A stretch of 64,000 nucleotides of DNA from Luzula sylvatica (GCA_946800325.1 OX326959.1:6220501-6284500); one strand, 5' to 3'; positions 1 through 12,038 are shown, counted from the first letter of the stretch. Numbers and translations: made by a program. Notes: generated by a model from the sequence alone, not told the origin.

Positions 1-13
1 CATATTTTTAATA

Positions 14-18
<5 letters not shown>

Positions 19-72
<54 letters not shown>
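19..72. repeat. (TA)n microsatellite
   Basis: An almost pure TA dinucleotide run near the start of the window. The following 200 bases are AT-rich without a recognisable gene. Confidence 0.9.
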
Positions 73-77
<5 letters not shown>

Positions 78-204
78 TGAGTTTATGTTAGTTTAGTGAC
101 GTAGTGTATTTTGTTACTTAAATTATTTAAAACTTATTAAAAAAAATTGTGATTTGTAATTTTGTTTAATTAATTTAAATATTAAATATAAAAAAATAAA
201 AATC

Positions 205-305
205 CGCCGAGGTCCGCCGAGATTCCCGATTAATCCCGATTAATCATCCTTGACGCTTGATGGTCGTCTGCCGACCAGCGAGCGCCGAGCGATTTCTGGA
301 ACATT
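205..305. mobile_element. Possible terminus of a hAT-like non-autonomous element
   Basis: A GC-richer patch in AT-rich DNA contains short direct repeats (ccgccgaggt, then cccgattaat twice) and ends in gatttctggaacattg. Read on the - strand the end is CAATGTTCCAGAAATC, which resembles CA(A/G)TGTT-type hAT termini. The partner end is not visible and may lie before base 1. This is inference from end shape only. Confidence 0.3.
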
Positions 306-315
306 GATTCTTGTT

Positions 316-401
316 AATTTTAACCATTTAAAGTTCAAAAAAGAAAGAGAATAATCATTTATCTTGCATGACAGTACTATAAATTGCACGTAAAATTCAT
401 G
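316..401 (+). repeat. Dispersed repeat, copy A
   Basis: About 85 bp starting at ttttaaccatttaaag and running through atcttgcatgacagtactat recurs at 11227-11310 in the same orientation with a few substitutions and small indels. A shorter third echo (gcatgac.gcactatgaa) follows at about 11329-11371. No coding potential is seen. The family is not identified. Confidence 0.75.
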
Positions 402-978
402 CTAAGTATTATGATTACGATGTGAGAACTCGGTGAATATTTCCATTTCCTATGAATTTTACGGATATAAAATACGACATTTTATCATATATGTCCACAA
501 ATATTATTATTTATAAATATTACATCACTAAATAAATTTAAACAAAAGGTATCATGCATGAAAACAAGACATTATTATCTAACATAGAAATATTGTATGT
601 TGAGTTTTTGTTATCATTAAATTCAAAATTGAATTATAAAAATATATTGTTATATTTAAATGACCAATATTATTTAATATTTCGTGATATTTATAGAACT
701 AAAATAAAATAAATCATTAATATATTATTCGAATTTTCAAATAAAAAATAATCAGCTAATATTAATAGTACGATCCCAGTAATATTTTTATATATATTTT
801 TTCAATAAATAACTTGGTATACCGTCTAATTAATTTTTTTTTCGTATAAAGTGATATAAAATATTATTTTTAAATATTTATTATTTCAAAATATATAATA
901 ATATATAATCTATTTTATAGAGTATTTTTTTAAAATTTATGAAAATAATATAAGTTATTCAAAATAAGATCATAAATG

Positions 979-2332
979 CTATGTTGCGGTGTATACTTCA
1001 AAAAATGAACCGTACCCGTATCGGGTACGTATCGGACACCGATAAGCCACCGAGATGGCACCGATACGTATCCGATACGCCACATGGCGTATCGGACTAT
1101 TTTAGTATATAAATTTGAACCGATACGATTCCGATACGGCACGATACGTTTCCGATACGGCCGGATACGGTTCCGATATGGCGGGATACGGTTCCGATAC
1201 GACTGACTCATTGTTTTATTTTTTTTGCCCAATTTAAAAATACACAATACTTTTACTATTCAATAATACTAGGAATGGCCCACGCAACAATTGCGCGAGA
1301 CTTCATACTCTTTTTTTACATTTTTTGTATAATTTGTTTAAATAGAATTTGCACGAGTACGTTTAAACTCAATTATATAAGCATGATATGTTTCCAAATA
1401 TATTGATGTCAATATATACATTATAATTAATAATGGTCCATGAAATTGGTCCATCATTATAAAAATCAAACAAAATAAATAAAAATAACATGTTATAATT
1501 CAAACAAAATTAAAGTTTCAAAATAAATAAAAGAAAACCATGAATAATACACATAAAACCGAAATATATATTTAAAATGTTATTCATTAACATAAAAAAA
1601 TATTATTTTTATTTTTAAAAAAAGAACACAATTGTAATTATACCATAATAAATGAACAATTGAGCCAGAGTTTCATACGGGGATTATATATGGAGCCCAC
1701 AATAACACAAAAATAACATCCTTGATGAAGCGGCAAGAGAGGATTGATTAGGTTGATTAGTATTATTGATTGACTCAATTAATGATTTAATTGACTATTT
1801 AATTGAATTGACACGTCAATTAACATTTACTAATATTAACATATTATAAATTATTGATGTGCTAATGAAATGCGTCAATTAACATTTAATTGGGTCAATT
1901 AAAAATGTTAATCAATTCATTTTGTCACATCATCAAAAATATTGTGATGAGTTTGGGGAACAATTATATTTTTCTTCCATACATGGGTAAAATTTGGATT
2001 GCAATAGAAATAAAACTAAAAAAAAAGAAGAATTGGAGATACGTGTCATGATGTGTTGTTATGTTTAAAAATATATCTATGGAATGATTTTACATCAAAT
2101 ATTTTTTTTATTTTACTTATTCGAAAAATATCCAAATCGATATTACATCTTGATTTTTATAATAATTTAATAAAATTATTTAAATATATATATATATATA
2201 TTGTTATATTAAAATAATATTAAATAATATACATATATAACATATCGTATCCTAGAATTTTTAAAAAATGCCGTATCACCGTATCCGTATCGTATCGAAT
2301 ACGATATTCGTACCCGTATCCGTGCAACATAG
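979..2332. mobile_element. hAT-like non-autonomous transposon with 8-bp target duplication
   Basis: The left end reads ctatgttgc and the right end is its inverted complement gcaacatag. Both are flanked directly by the same octamer cataaatg (971-978 and 2333-2340), an 8-bp target site duplication typical of the hAT superfamily. The subterminal regions are packed with variants of ccgatacg / cgtatccg (about 1011-1205 and 2245-2323), in inverted relation between the two ends; such subterminal arrays are usual in hAT elements. The 1.35-kb body is AT-rich, with an internal palindromic stretch of tcaattaacatttaat-like words at 1740-1930. It has no transposase frame, so it is non-autonomous. Confidence 0.7.
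1011..1205. repeat. Subterminal ccgatacg-type repeats of the 979-2332 element
   Basis: More than ten imperfect copies of a word close to tccgatacgg are spread over about 190 bp, much richer in GC than the surroundings. An open frame across it on the - strand (Arg/Tyr/Pro-rich) is a by-product of the repeat, not a gene. Copies in inverted orientation lie at the other end of the element (2245-2323). Confidence 0.7.
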
Positions 2333-2340
2333 CATAAATG

Positions 2341-3076
2341 TTGTTTGTATTAAATTTGCTAATCTTACAAAAGTTTAGATATGGCTTTGTTTAGTAATAA
2401 TAAATAGTAAAACAAAGGAGGTCATATATGAAAATAACTATTCTTTTGTTACCTGCAATTTAATTTTTTATTTGTTATTCCTTCGTTAGGCCACCTATGT
2501 TGCTTTTTATTATTTTTTTGAATAGACTTTATTGCTTCGTAGAAAGCTTTAATTTAAGGAATATTATACTTTTTCCCATCCATTTCCTCCACATTTCACC
2601 AAATTCTCAATTAATTCATCATTAGCAAAATTAATTTATAATTAATTCATAATTATTAAAAATTTAATACATAATTAGGATCGTTATAGATTAAAGATTA
2701 ATTAAAAATATTTAATTATTAATAAATATGGATTAACCGTTAATTGAAAGAGAGGTAATTATGAATTAATTGTCTTGAGACTTGTATCATGAAAATATGG
2801 GTGAAATGAGGGGACATGATAGAAGACCTCTTAATTTAAAGCAACAGACAAAATGAATTCGAATATGAGGAGTCATTAATATATTTCAAAAAAAAAAGTA
2901 TACACAACAAGAATTAATTCACCGACGTGTTACCAAACAAATATTTTGCATATAAATTGTCCGTGAGTCTCATATAAAATTGCTCAATTTTGTTCTTTTA
3001 AGTCTACAATTTTTTTCATTTAGGCATCTGTAGTGGAATTAACCTCGTTGATTTAATTTTTTGGCTGGATTTACAG
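2341..3076. other. Gene-free AT-rich stretch
   Basis: No open frame, repeat or element end that I can support. It has scattered poly-A/T runs and a taattaat-rich region at 2600-2730. Confidence 0.5.
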
Positions 3077-3122
3077 GTTCTGGGTTATGTACAGGGCTAA
3101 GCAAGATGGACATGTTGTCTTG
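3077..3122 (+). pseudogene. Orphan exon fragment, NDUFB2-like (complex I subunit)
   Basis: A 46-bp segment flanked by a plausible acceptor (ttacag) and donor (gttagt) reads FWVMYRAKQDGHVVL in one frame. This resembles the FW-x-x-YRAKQDG-x-VVLGWRHPW segment of the small plant NADH dehydrogenase 1 beta subcomplex subunit 2 (mitochondrial complex I) as I remember it. The next expected residues (GWRHPW) do not follow in the downstream 200 bp and no upstream coding sequence is visible, so at most one exon survives. I regard it as a gene fragment; identification rests on about 15 residues. Confidence 0.45.
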
Positions 3123-3410
3123 GTTAGTGTCTTAACAAATATTTGTGTTCTAATTTGCGATAGTTACTAATTAGGGCAAATAAATTGGAACTTAATTGAA
3201 TCTCAGTATACATTCTTGTTAGAATGCATTGCAGTGCGGTACTGAAATAATGAGAACAATCTGAATTTGATCACTCAACTATTCAATTTGGGTGCGAAAT
3301 TTAAATAGCCGAATTAGATAATTAATTGTTTAAGTAATATTGGTTTAGGGTTGGCATCATCCTTGAGAGGGACATCATGTATATTTTATTTTGTTGGCTA
3401 CACCACTGAT

Positions 3411-3974
3411 TTTGGCTCGGTCCTGATTTTCCTTTGAAAACCGAAGAATTAATTCCATTGCTCGATGAGTCGGCTTATAAAGTCAAGGCTATTCGAAGAC
3501 TCAGAGAATTATTAACTACCAAATTGCCACCTGGCACTTTTCCTGTCAAGGTAATTCTCATATTCTTTTCTTTTCTTTAAGAAGTATTCTAATTTCTAAT
3601 TTATGTGTGATGAAATACAATTGGCAATTCCAACAGTGCCGACAATAAAGGTGCTCGGAACGTTCGCAAAATTCGAAGAATTATCATTGGATGAATTCGC
3701 AACGCCGCCTTCGAGCCCGACCTAATTAGACAGCAAAGCAAAGCAAAGGAAATGGACGGGTCCAGTTCTTGGTATTGTTGGGTGAAAGGAGGCCGTGGTG
3801 ACTCTGGCGATGATAAAGGGCTTAAAGACGATTACGACCCGTTTGTTATACCTTCGGATTATACTTGGGTCGATTCGACGAAATAAGAGGCGTTTAAAGG
3901 CAAAAAAGAAAAGAAGGGTAGTAGTGGAAGAAAACAAGGTTCCGCTTCTAGAAGCTCAGAAGGCCGTCAATTAA
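3411..3974 (+). pseudogene. Decayed 3' exons of an ankyrin/GPCR-chaperone (ANKRD13-like) gene
   Basis: Exon remnant 3411-3550 encodes PDFPLKTEELIPLLDE, then KVKAIRRLRELLTTKLPPGT, ending at a good donor (aag/gtaatt). After a short intron, 3621-3974 encodes VPTIKVLGTFAKFEEL and LDEFATPPSSPT, an in-frame stop at 3723-3725, then in a shifted frame KGGRGDSGDDKGLKDDYDPF and VIPSDYTWVDSTK with another stop at 3884-3886, and after a further shift a Lys/Arg-rich tail. The order matches the C-terminal part of plant ankyrin proteins with a GPCR-chaperone/DUF3424 region, including the conserved TPPSSPT and DPF-IPSDYTWVD motifs. Two stops and at least two frameshifts mark it as a pseudogene. The ankyrin repeats and 5' exons are absent. 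Confidence 0.75.
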
Positions 3975-4224
3975 TGGAGGGCTTTGAGTGGATAATTTTT
4001 TGTAATATATTTTGTTGAAATTATAAGTGGTAATGGATTTAAGACTTTATTTTAAATTTATGATAGTATGGTATTGTTTGTAATTTAGTAGTTATAGACA
4101 TTGTCGTAAATTTATGCTCTAGTATAGACGTGTTTGTAAATTTGTAGTTTTAATATTTATTTTCGTGTGTGTTCACGGTGGTACCACTGAAAAAATGTTG
4201 ATTTCGTGTGACCTTTTTGTTACT

Positions 4225-5440
4225 TAGAAGAAATTCAGTCGTATATTTTGCTAAATTCAATAATATATTTTGGTAAATTCAATAATATATTTTGCTGAAT
4301 TATATGAAATTAATGATCATGTCCATATGATAATTAACTATATTTTCATAAATTCAATCGTATATTTTGCTAAATTCAATCATATATTTTGCTAAATTCA
4401 ATAATATATTTTGCTGAATTATATGACATTAATGATCATGTTCATCGGATAATTAACTATATTTTGCTAAATTCAATCGTATATTTTGTTAAATTCGGTC
4501 TTATATTTTGCTAAATTCAATAATATATTTTGCTGAATTATATGAAATTAATGATCATGTTCATATGATAATTAACAATATTTTGGTAAATTCAATCGTA
4601 TATTTTGTTAAATTCAATCATATATTTTGCTAAATTCAATAATATATTTTGCTGAATTATATGACATTAATGATGATGTTCATCGGATAATTAACTATAT
4701 TTTGCTAAATTCGGTCGTATATTTTGCTAAATTCAATAATATATTTTGCTGAATTATATGAAATTAATGATCATGTTCATATGATAATTAACTATATTTT
4801 GGTAAATTCAATCGTATATTTTGCTAAATTCAGTCGTATATTCTGCAAAATTCAATAACATATTTTGCTGAACATATGAAATTAATGATCATGTTAATCG
4901 GATAATTAACGATATTTTGCTATATTCAATCGTATATTTCACTAAATTCAATCGTATATTTTTCTATATTCAATCGTATATTTTGCTAAATTCAATAATA
5001 TATTTTGCTAAATTCAATAATATATTTTGCTTAATCATATAAAATTAATGATCATGTTCATCAGATTATTAACTATATTTTGGTAAATTCAATCGTATAT
5101 TTTGCTATATTCAATCGTATATTTCGCCAAATTCAATCGTATATTCTGCTAAATTCAATAATACATTTTGCCGAATTATATGAAATTAATAATCATGTTC
5201 ATCAAATAATTAACTATTTTTGGTAAATTCAATTTTACATTTTGCTAAATTCAATCGTATATTTTGGTAAATTCAATCGTATATTTTGCCAAATTCAATC
5301 GTATATTTTGCTAAATTCAATAATACATTTTGCTAAATTATATGAAATTAATGATCATATTCATCGAATAATTCACTATATTTTGCTAAATTCAACCGTA
5401 TATTTTGCTAAATTAAATAATATATTTTGTTGAATTATAA
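4225..5440. repeat. 22-bp minisatellite with nested longer unit
   Basis: The basic word is tattttgctaaattcaatcgta (22 bp) in many variants (aatcgta, aataata, cggtcgta). It is interrupted by a conserved non-22-bp segment, gaattatatgaaattaatgatcatgttcat and variants. That segment occurs nine times (taatgatcat near 4311, 4430, 4549, 4668, 4765, 4883, 5046, 5187, 5349), spaced 97 to 163 bp apart, mostly 119. A short open frame inside it (5242-5433) only translates the repeat. Confidence 0.9.
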
Positions 5441-6739
5441 ATTTATTATTTTTTAAATGCATAAAAAATCCCTAGAAATAATTCAAAAATTAATTAAATA
5501 ACAAATTCCACAACCAAATAAAAAATTCAGAATAAAAGTTACATTAATACAAAACATAATCTACCCCCGATCGAATCGACCAGAGAAACCTCACACACCA
5601 ATTGTCATCGTACTAAACCCCAATCGAATCGCTACTACTCCCATTCAGCATTTCGACAAGCGTGAACGTGCCGTTGGTCAGCAAGCTGTTTCGAGGTCCG
5701 AGCAGTGGATCTAGTTGGTGTCTATTCACAATAGAAAAAGTATGTTTTGTTGTTAGTTTCTGATTTGGATTCGTCTTCTGAATTGTTCCAAAAAAATTGG
5801 AAAAAAGAGAAATTATTAAAGTTCAGAATTTGAAGATATTAAATCAAGAGTTCAATGATGAAGAAATTATGCCTCATATCTTATTAAAACAAGTACATAA
5901 ACCATAACCATCAAAGTGAAAATATCCCTAAATTGTCCCTGTCAAAAACCTTTCCCCCAATTAAATTTGTCAAAATCATTTTTAAAGATTGGAAAAGATA
6001 TCCAAAATTTCAATTGCTTGTTCCAGTTGATTTTGACCAATCAAAGGCAAATTTCTTATGATTCTTCTTCTTGAAAAAAAAAGGATAATACCTAGGCTCA
6101 GGTGGGTATGAAGGGTCAACAAATTGAGACCCAAGTGGAGACCCATCAATTTCAAAATTACTTTGAAATATCAACGATTTGAATTTCAATCACCCAAGTG
6201 GAGACCCATCAATTTTCCCCTATTGCTTTCTTCCTTTCAACTTCAGCAACTACGCTTTGAATAGGCAGTGATTCAACAATACTTCTCGCTTCAAAATTGA
6301 GTAATTAAAAGCTCAATATACAAAATGAAATGTGGATCATATCTTGATATCGTCTAGCCTTGATTTCAACAAGAGCTTCTAAAGAGCGTGAGAGGTGAGA
6401 TCGTTATAGAGGGATTCACGGAGATGGAGGTTTCTCACTCTCGTTTTTTCATCGTCGTTCTTCTTGTGGCAGCCAGGGAGGAGCGCCAGAGGGAGACTCG
6501 CGAAGAGAGGGAGAGAGGAGACCGTCGCAAGAGAAACGGCGTCGGGGATCCATCGCCCAGAAGATGCCAGAATCGTGGAGAGAGAGAGAGAGAGAGAGAC
6601 TGGAAGAGGGGGTTATTATTTAATTTTGTCCCTCTGTTCAAGTTATTACATTATTTCTAAAAAGATCCCTCCGTGTGTGCTTTTACTTTTTGTAAGTCCT
6701 TGAATTCTTTTTGTGGATTGTAGTTAGCATTTCTCTCTC

Positions 6740-6740
<1 letters not shown>
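5441..6740. other. Gene-free stretch with GA-rich segment
   Basis: No supported gene. Open frames at 6388-6703 and on the other strand at 6435-6641 overlap a purine-rich segment with a (GA)n run near 6577-6598. Their products are low-complexity Arg/Glu or Ser/Leu strings, so I do not call them. The phrase caagtggagacccatcaattt occurs twice (6131 and 6193 regions). Confidence 0.5.

Positions 6741-6784
<44 letters not shown>
6741..6784. repeat. (TA)n microsatellite, insertion site of the next element
   Basis: TA dinucleotides run up to base 6784. The same TA tract resumes at 7681 after the inverted-repeat element, so the element appears to sit inside a TA array. Confidence 0.85.
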
Positions 6785-7680
6785 GGGGCCGGTTCCGTTG
6801 CGTTCTTATTTCGAATCCTTATTTTGAGTCCGGACGTGATCCCTTGATCTAGACTTGATGAACGGACAAGATTTGCCAAAATAAACAGGCTACTCAAACT
6901 TATTAATTGCCCTGCCCGAATCCTCACTCCTTCCTACCCGAAATTGTCATCTCCTTATGACATGAAATGGTTGGTAGTACCGGACTCATTTCCTTATGGC
7001 ATTTGCATTTTCGTATGAGTTCATTATTCCTTTTCTACATGTGAGGGGTACCAATTGGTGCTGAGAGGACCATCCAAGTTCTCCATTTTCGTATCTCATT
7101 CGCTCATTTCCGTATGACTGTTTTGAGAGGAGCATCCAAGTTATTACAAGAAAACAATTGGTGCTGAGAATGCAAATGGACTAAAGCAATTATTTAGAAA
7201 TCCATTATTTTATCTTTATCATTATCAATTACTTCGTATCATATTAAATCATCTTAGATATATTTTTTATTGCGCCAAAATTTAATGTATCTTGCATTTT
7301 TCTTTTTTTCTTTTTCTCTGTGCATTCTTTGGACATGTTTGGCCTTGGTTTAATTGAATGACACAAAAATATGATAATACAATAACATTTCTCTGTGTAT
7401 TCTTTTCCTCTGCATTCAGAAGCCTTACAAAGGCGTGCATGAAAGAGAGATGGAAAGACTAGCTTTGCAAACAAGGAAATAGAACAAAATTTTATTTTTT
7501 AGGCAGGTCACTGGATTCAGGCAAGACTATTAAATTAGCCACTCATCTCGGGCAGAATAATGGACTGTATGTAAAATCTAGATTTTGAAATAATATCAGC
7601 CACACATCAAGTTATAATCAACGATTCAGATTTGAACTCAAAATAAGAACTCAAAATAAGATCTGAACGGAACCGGCCCT
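6785..7680. mobile_element. Inverted-repeat element (MITE-like) with gggccggttccgtt ends
   Basis: The left end ggggccggttccgtt is mirrored at the right end as aacggaaccggccct. The inverted similarity extends about 45-60 bp inward with gaps: cttatttcgaatccttattttgagt on the left against a doubled gaactcaaaataag on the right. The element is 0.9 kb, lies inside a TA microsatellite and has no transposase. Because both flanks are TA repeats the target duplication cannot be read, so the superfamily is left open. Confidence 0.65.
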
Positions 7681-7752
7681 ATATATATATGTTTTTTTTT
7701 AGTGGCCCCCAATAAGCAATCGCTTATTGTGAATATATGATATTATATTTAA

Positions 7753-8495
7753 GGGAGATTTACATATTTACCTTTTGTTAAACTTAAAATTACATATTTA
7801 CCTTTCTTAAAATTAAAATATCATATTTACCCTTTCATAAATCTAAAATATCATATTTATCCAAAAATTAAAAACCATCCGATTTCTCCGTTAAGTTCGG
7901 TCAATATTTAAAATTACTATTTTACACATCCAAAAATCCTAAATATCATATTTACCCCTTTAAAATAAAAATATCATATTTACCATTCTCAATAGTAAAA
8001 TAGCATACGTATCTTTACTCACTCGACAAGAAGAAATTACGCCATACAATTTAATAATATTTTTAGTTATGGTTATATTTTTGCTATGAAGCTATATTTT
8101 TTACATTTTTATTTTGTGTCATTTGAAAATGGTAGAATGATTATTTTTTGAAATATTATTGATGTGTTTTTTGCATTTATATTGTTATCTATGAGATTAC
8201 ATTGTTATATTCTTTGGGTAAATATGATATTTTTATTTTTAAAAGGGTAAATATGATATTTTTGATTTTTAGAAGAGTAAATATGTAAAAGGTAAAATAG
8301 TAATTTTAAATGTTGACCGTTAATTTTAACGAAAAATTTGGATGGTTTTTAATTTTTGGGTAAATATGATTTTAGATTTATGAAAGGATAAATATGATAA
8401 TTTAATTTTAAGAAGGATAAATATGTAATTTTAAGTTTAAGAAAGGGTAAATACGTAATTTCTAGTTTAAGAAAGGGTAAATATGTAAATCCCCC
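7753..8495. mobile_element. Mutator-like MITE with 9-bp target duplication
   Basis: The left end is gggagatttacatatttacc and the right end, complemented, is gggggatttacatatttacc. The 9-bp word tatatttaa directly flanks both ends (7744-7752 and 8496-8504). A 9-bp target duplication with long inverted ends is the hallmark of Mutator-like elements. The arms are built from tandem variants of aaaatatcatatttaccc, so each half is a minisatellite and the two halves are inverted copies of one another over roughly 250 bp. The centre (8040-8210) is unique AT-rich sequence. No coding capacity. Confidence 0.8.
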
Positions 8496-8504
8496 TATAT
8501 TTAA

Positions 8505-11500
8505 TTGGGATATGATCGGGTTATTTTATAGTTATACATGCGGTTATTCAATTTTACAATATTTATATTCGGTTTATGTTTATTCGAGTTTAGATTTATC
8601 GGGTCACAAGTAAAAAATCAATCGCATAACATATTATTTGGGTTACAAATCGTTCTGTTGGCAGATTATACGAGGTTTGGTCAGTTCGAATTTCTGTTCG
8701 TTCAAGTTTTGGAATATTCGACTTCAATATACTTTTGCATTACGTCTCTACGAATTATGGATCTTTCGGCTTTCGAACCATTCAGATATGAGCTTTATGA
8801 GCCAACTAGATTTTCAATTCACGTTATTTTAGATATGTGTTTTGGGTCATTGAAGTTTGTGCTCGAATCATTTGATTTGTGTTTGGGAAAATAAAAATAA
8901 AAATATATTCATTGATTAAAATATGACAATTCATATGTTTTATATCAACATAAATAGTAAATACAAAATTGTCTACGTACATCTTTTCAGGTTATAATAT
9001 ATATTTTTTATTGATATGATATTATGTTTACATCGTTAATTACTAAATAGTTTTTGACCACTAAGTTGTCATTTTTAGTATATATATTGTTAATTACTAA
9101 TTAAATTTTAACCACTAATTTGTCATTTCAAGTATATATATTAGGACCAGCTAATTTCCCATACAATCTAACGTCAGTTTACTTGGATTTGAAATATACT
9201 GATAATACAAAAGAAATAAATTTTGAAAAATAAAATCTAAGAACCAGCTAAGTATCGCCACTCGCTACAGAAGTATCCATGAAAGATATCCATTTTTGTT
9301 ATTAAAATACATACTGCATATTTTCAAAAAAGATATATTTATATTCAAAAAATGTATCATAGTCGTGTAAAAAGACATATTGGTGATAAAAAATGTACAT
9401 CATATATCTAAAATATATATAATTTATAAATGTACGTATGCAATTAGAAAATTATAAACAAAATATTTATTGTAGTTAAAACAATACACAATCATACATA
9501 TTACAAAATATATTATATATCATACATCTAAAAATATATATTTCCGTCATGCATTGTACTTTCAGAGTGCCGTACATATAAAATAGTAATAACACAAAAA
9601 AAAAGGTATATGATATCTACGAAATAATAAAAAAAATGTGTCATTCTTCACAATTGTTGTTATTCCAATTGATATTATATGGCTCGGTTTTTCAATTCAT
9701 TTGAGTTCAAAACCATTCATGTTGAAAGTCACAAGTAAAAAAAAAATCATTTGAGCTACAGGACATTCAGGTTTGAAATAGTTCAAATTTCCGACTCGTC
9801 GAGTTAAAACAGTTCAGGTGAGGATCCATTAGAAATTTGAATAATTCATATTTCAGATCATTTATTTATCAAGTTGCACCTTTGCTTTTCTCGTCGAGTT
9901 CAGATTCAGATGGTTTTTCGAACATGGTTAATTTTGCCAGTTGCACATTCAACTGGGAAAACCCAACCCGAGATAAACATTGATTCAGGCATCATGAGTC
10001 CATGACACGCGTGCCGAGGGGCATTGGAGCGGGTAGATTGTTCGTTACCTGTATAGAAGAGACAAAAAGACAATAGTAGTGAGCTATGTTGTACGGACGG
10101 ATACGGATAATGCGATATGATAATTTTCAAAAAATCACGAATACGAATACGGCTACATATGTAGTGAGGTGATAGTGTACTAGCACGGCAGTTCGCAGAG
10201 AAGCAGTTTGGAATAATGTCTTTTTACTTAACAGATCAAAGTCAATCGAATCCAATTTGCTTATCATTTTATATTCAATGACATCATCAAATGCGTATGT
10301 GTCAAGTTCACAAATGCAAGATAAAAAAATTTATATATGAAATACTAATTATTTAATATTTTTTTTAAAAGATGCATAGAATTTATTTCTATCAAACTAT
10401 AGTATACAATTTTCATAATTGTGTATTTTTTCCATAAGTTTTGATAATATTTTTTCCAAAAATAATGAAACAAATAAATTTTTTTTAACTGATAAAATTG
10501 CATTAAATACTATTTTTGTCTGTCATTTTAGAAAATCTTCATTCTTTAATTGCATTTTTGCATATAAATAAAAATAAAAGGAATATTTTATAATTAATGA
10601 TGATGGTATGGTCAAATAAAATTTATATTTTTGTTAATATTTCATGAAATTTGGTTTTTGAAATTTTTTATAATTTCTTTTAAAAAAAAAGATTTTCTGA
10701 GAGTATTGTGAAAATATTTTAAAATTTTCTCTGAAATAATGGATTAAAAGATATCACAACAACTCACCCCAACCGGTTGGACCTTCAGATATGAATAAAA
10801 TTGTTTTTACACATATAAATACTTAATCTACGCAAATAATAATATGTAAATGTGATTTGCATACAGAAAAAATAAAAAACCAAAACAAATTTTATCATCT
10901 GTAAAATAATAAAATTTAATTTTTATTTTCTGTTTGGAATAAAAAACGAAAACGGAGTTATTTGTTCAAACACGTTTTCGATTTTTTTCATGAAAGTAGT
11001 AAATAAAAAGGGCAACGATTCCAAACGATCCAGTAATTATATCCTTATATATCAATTACATAAAACTAAAACTTAGTTTCTTTTAAGTTAGATTATGACT
11101 TATTCTATAACTATATTAGTAATAAAATAATTATTATTTTTAGATGTCCCGTAAATTATAAAATATTAGGGTGTTAGTTAAAATTAACAAATAGAAAGAT
11201 GAATGGTATTTTCTTATTAACTTTTAAGTTTTAACCATTTAAAGATAAAAAAAAAGGGAATAATCATTTATCTTGCATGACAGTACTATGAATTGCATGT
11301 TAAATTCATGATAAAAAAAAATGTAATTAGCATGACGGCACTATGAACTATCTATGTAACTAAATTCATTAATATTATTATTTTTTTCCAGAGAAAGTCA
11401 AGCGCGATACGTGTCCAGTCCGATCATTTTCGTTAAATAAAAAGAAAAAATAATTACAAGTAGGAAACTACTTACAATAAAATTAAAGAAACAACTCAAA

Positions 11501-12038
11501 ATCCCTCTTATCTAAATAACAAGGCCCTATGATTAAAGAGTGAGGCTCAACAATGAGTACATTCACTAATATTGTTACTCAAGGCAGTAAATTTTAAGCT
11601 CCTCATATTATCTTCACAAATTATGAAAGTTTTTATGAGCGAATATTTTGGATATTTGAGAAAACCAAATTTACAAATTATGTAAGTTTTTTGTGAGGGA
11701 ATACTTTGGATATTAGATAAAACGAACCATCGGTATATGTACGTTTTCATGATCATATTTCCCGATTTTTGTTTTAAGATTGTTTTCGTCCCTTATTTCA
11801 TTGGTTCATCCTCGATCCTCATACCAATAATACGTCTTGATCATGTTAGTTTATTCATAAATTATTCCTCGGATTATATATGTAATAGTTGATCAACATC
11901 ACATGAAAATTCATTTTTTTTCTTCGATGTATGATTTGATGAAATACAAGTTTTATATATCGAGTCAAGCTAGCTTTATTTTTTGTAAATTTCATCAAAA
12001 TCAAAGTTAAACATAAAAAAACCTCCCATCTCAATCTA
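8505..12038. other. Gene-free AT-rich stretch
   Basis: No gene supported. The frame at 8538-8894 lies in a T-rich degenerate region and resembles no family I know. At 10,090-10,165 there are cggatacg / cgaatacgg words reminiscent of the subterminal repeats of the element at 979-2332, possibly a decayed relative. The second copy of the 85-bp dispersed repeat is at 11,227-11,310. Confidence 0.5.
11227..11310 (+). repeat. Dispersed repeat, copy B
   Basis: Same-orientation match to 316-401 over about 85 bp (ttttaaccatttaaag ... ttgcatgacagtactatgaa ... aaattcatg), with a shorter third echo immediately downstream at about 11,329-11,371. Confidence 0.75.

Noticed and set aside
930..1247. 105-codon - strand open frame rich in Tyr-Arg-Asn-Arg
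   Set aside because: It translates the subterminal repeats of the hAT-like element at 979-2332.
6388..6703. Overlapping open frames on both strands
   Set aside because: Low-complexity GA-rich sequence, no domain, mutual shadows.
8538..8894. 118-codon open frame
   Set aside because: No recognisable domain, Phe-rich product from T-rich DNA; no splice or codon evidence of a gene.
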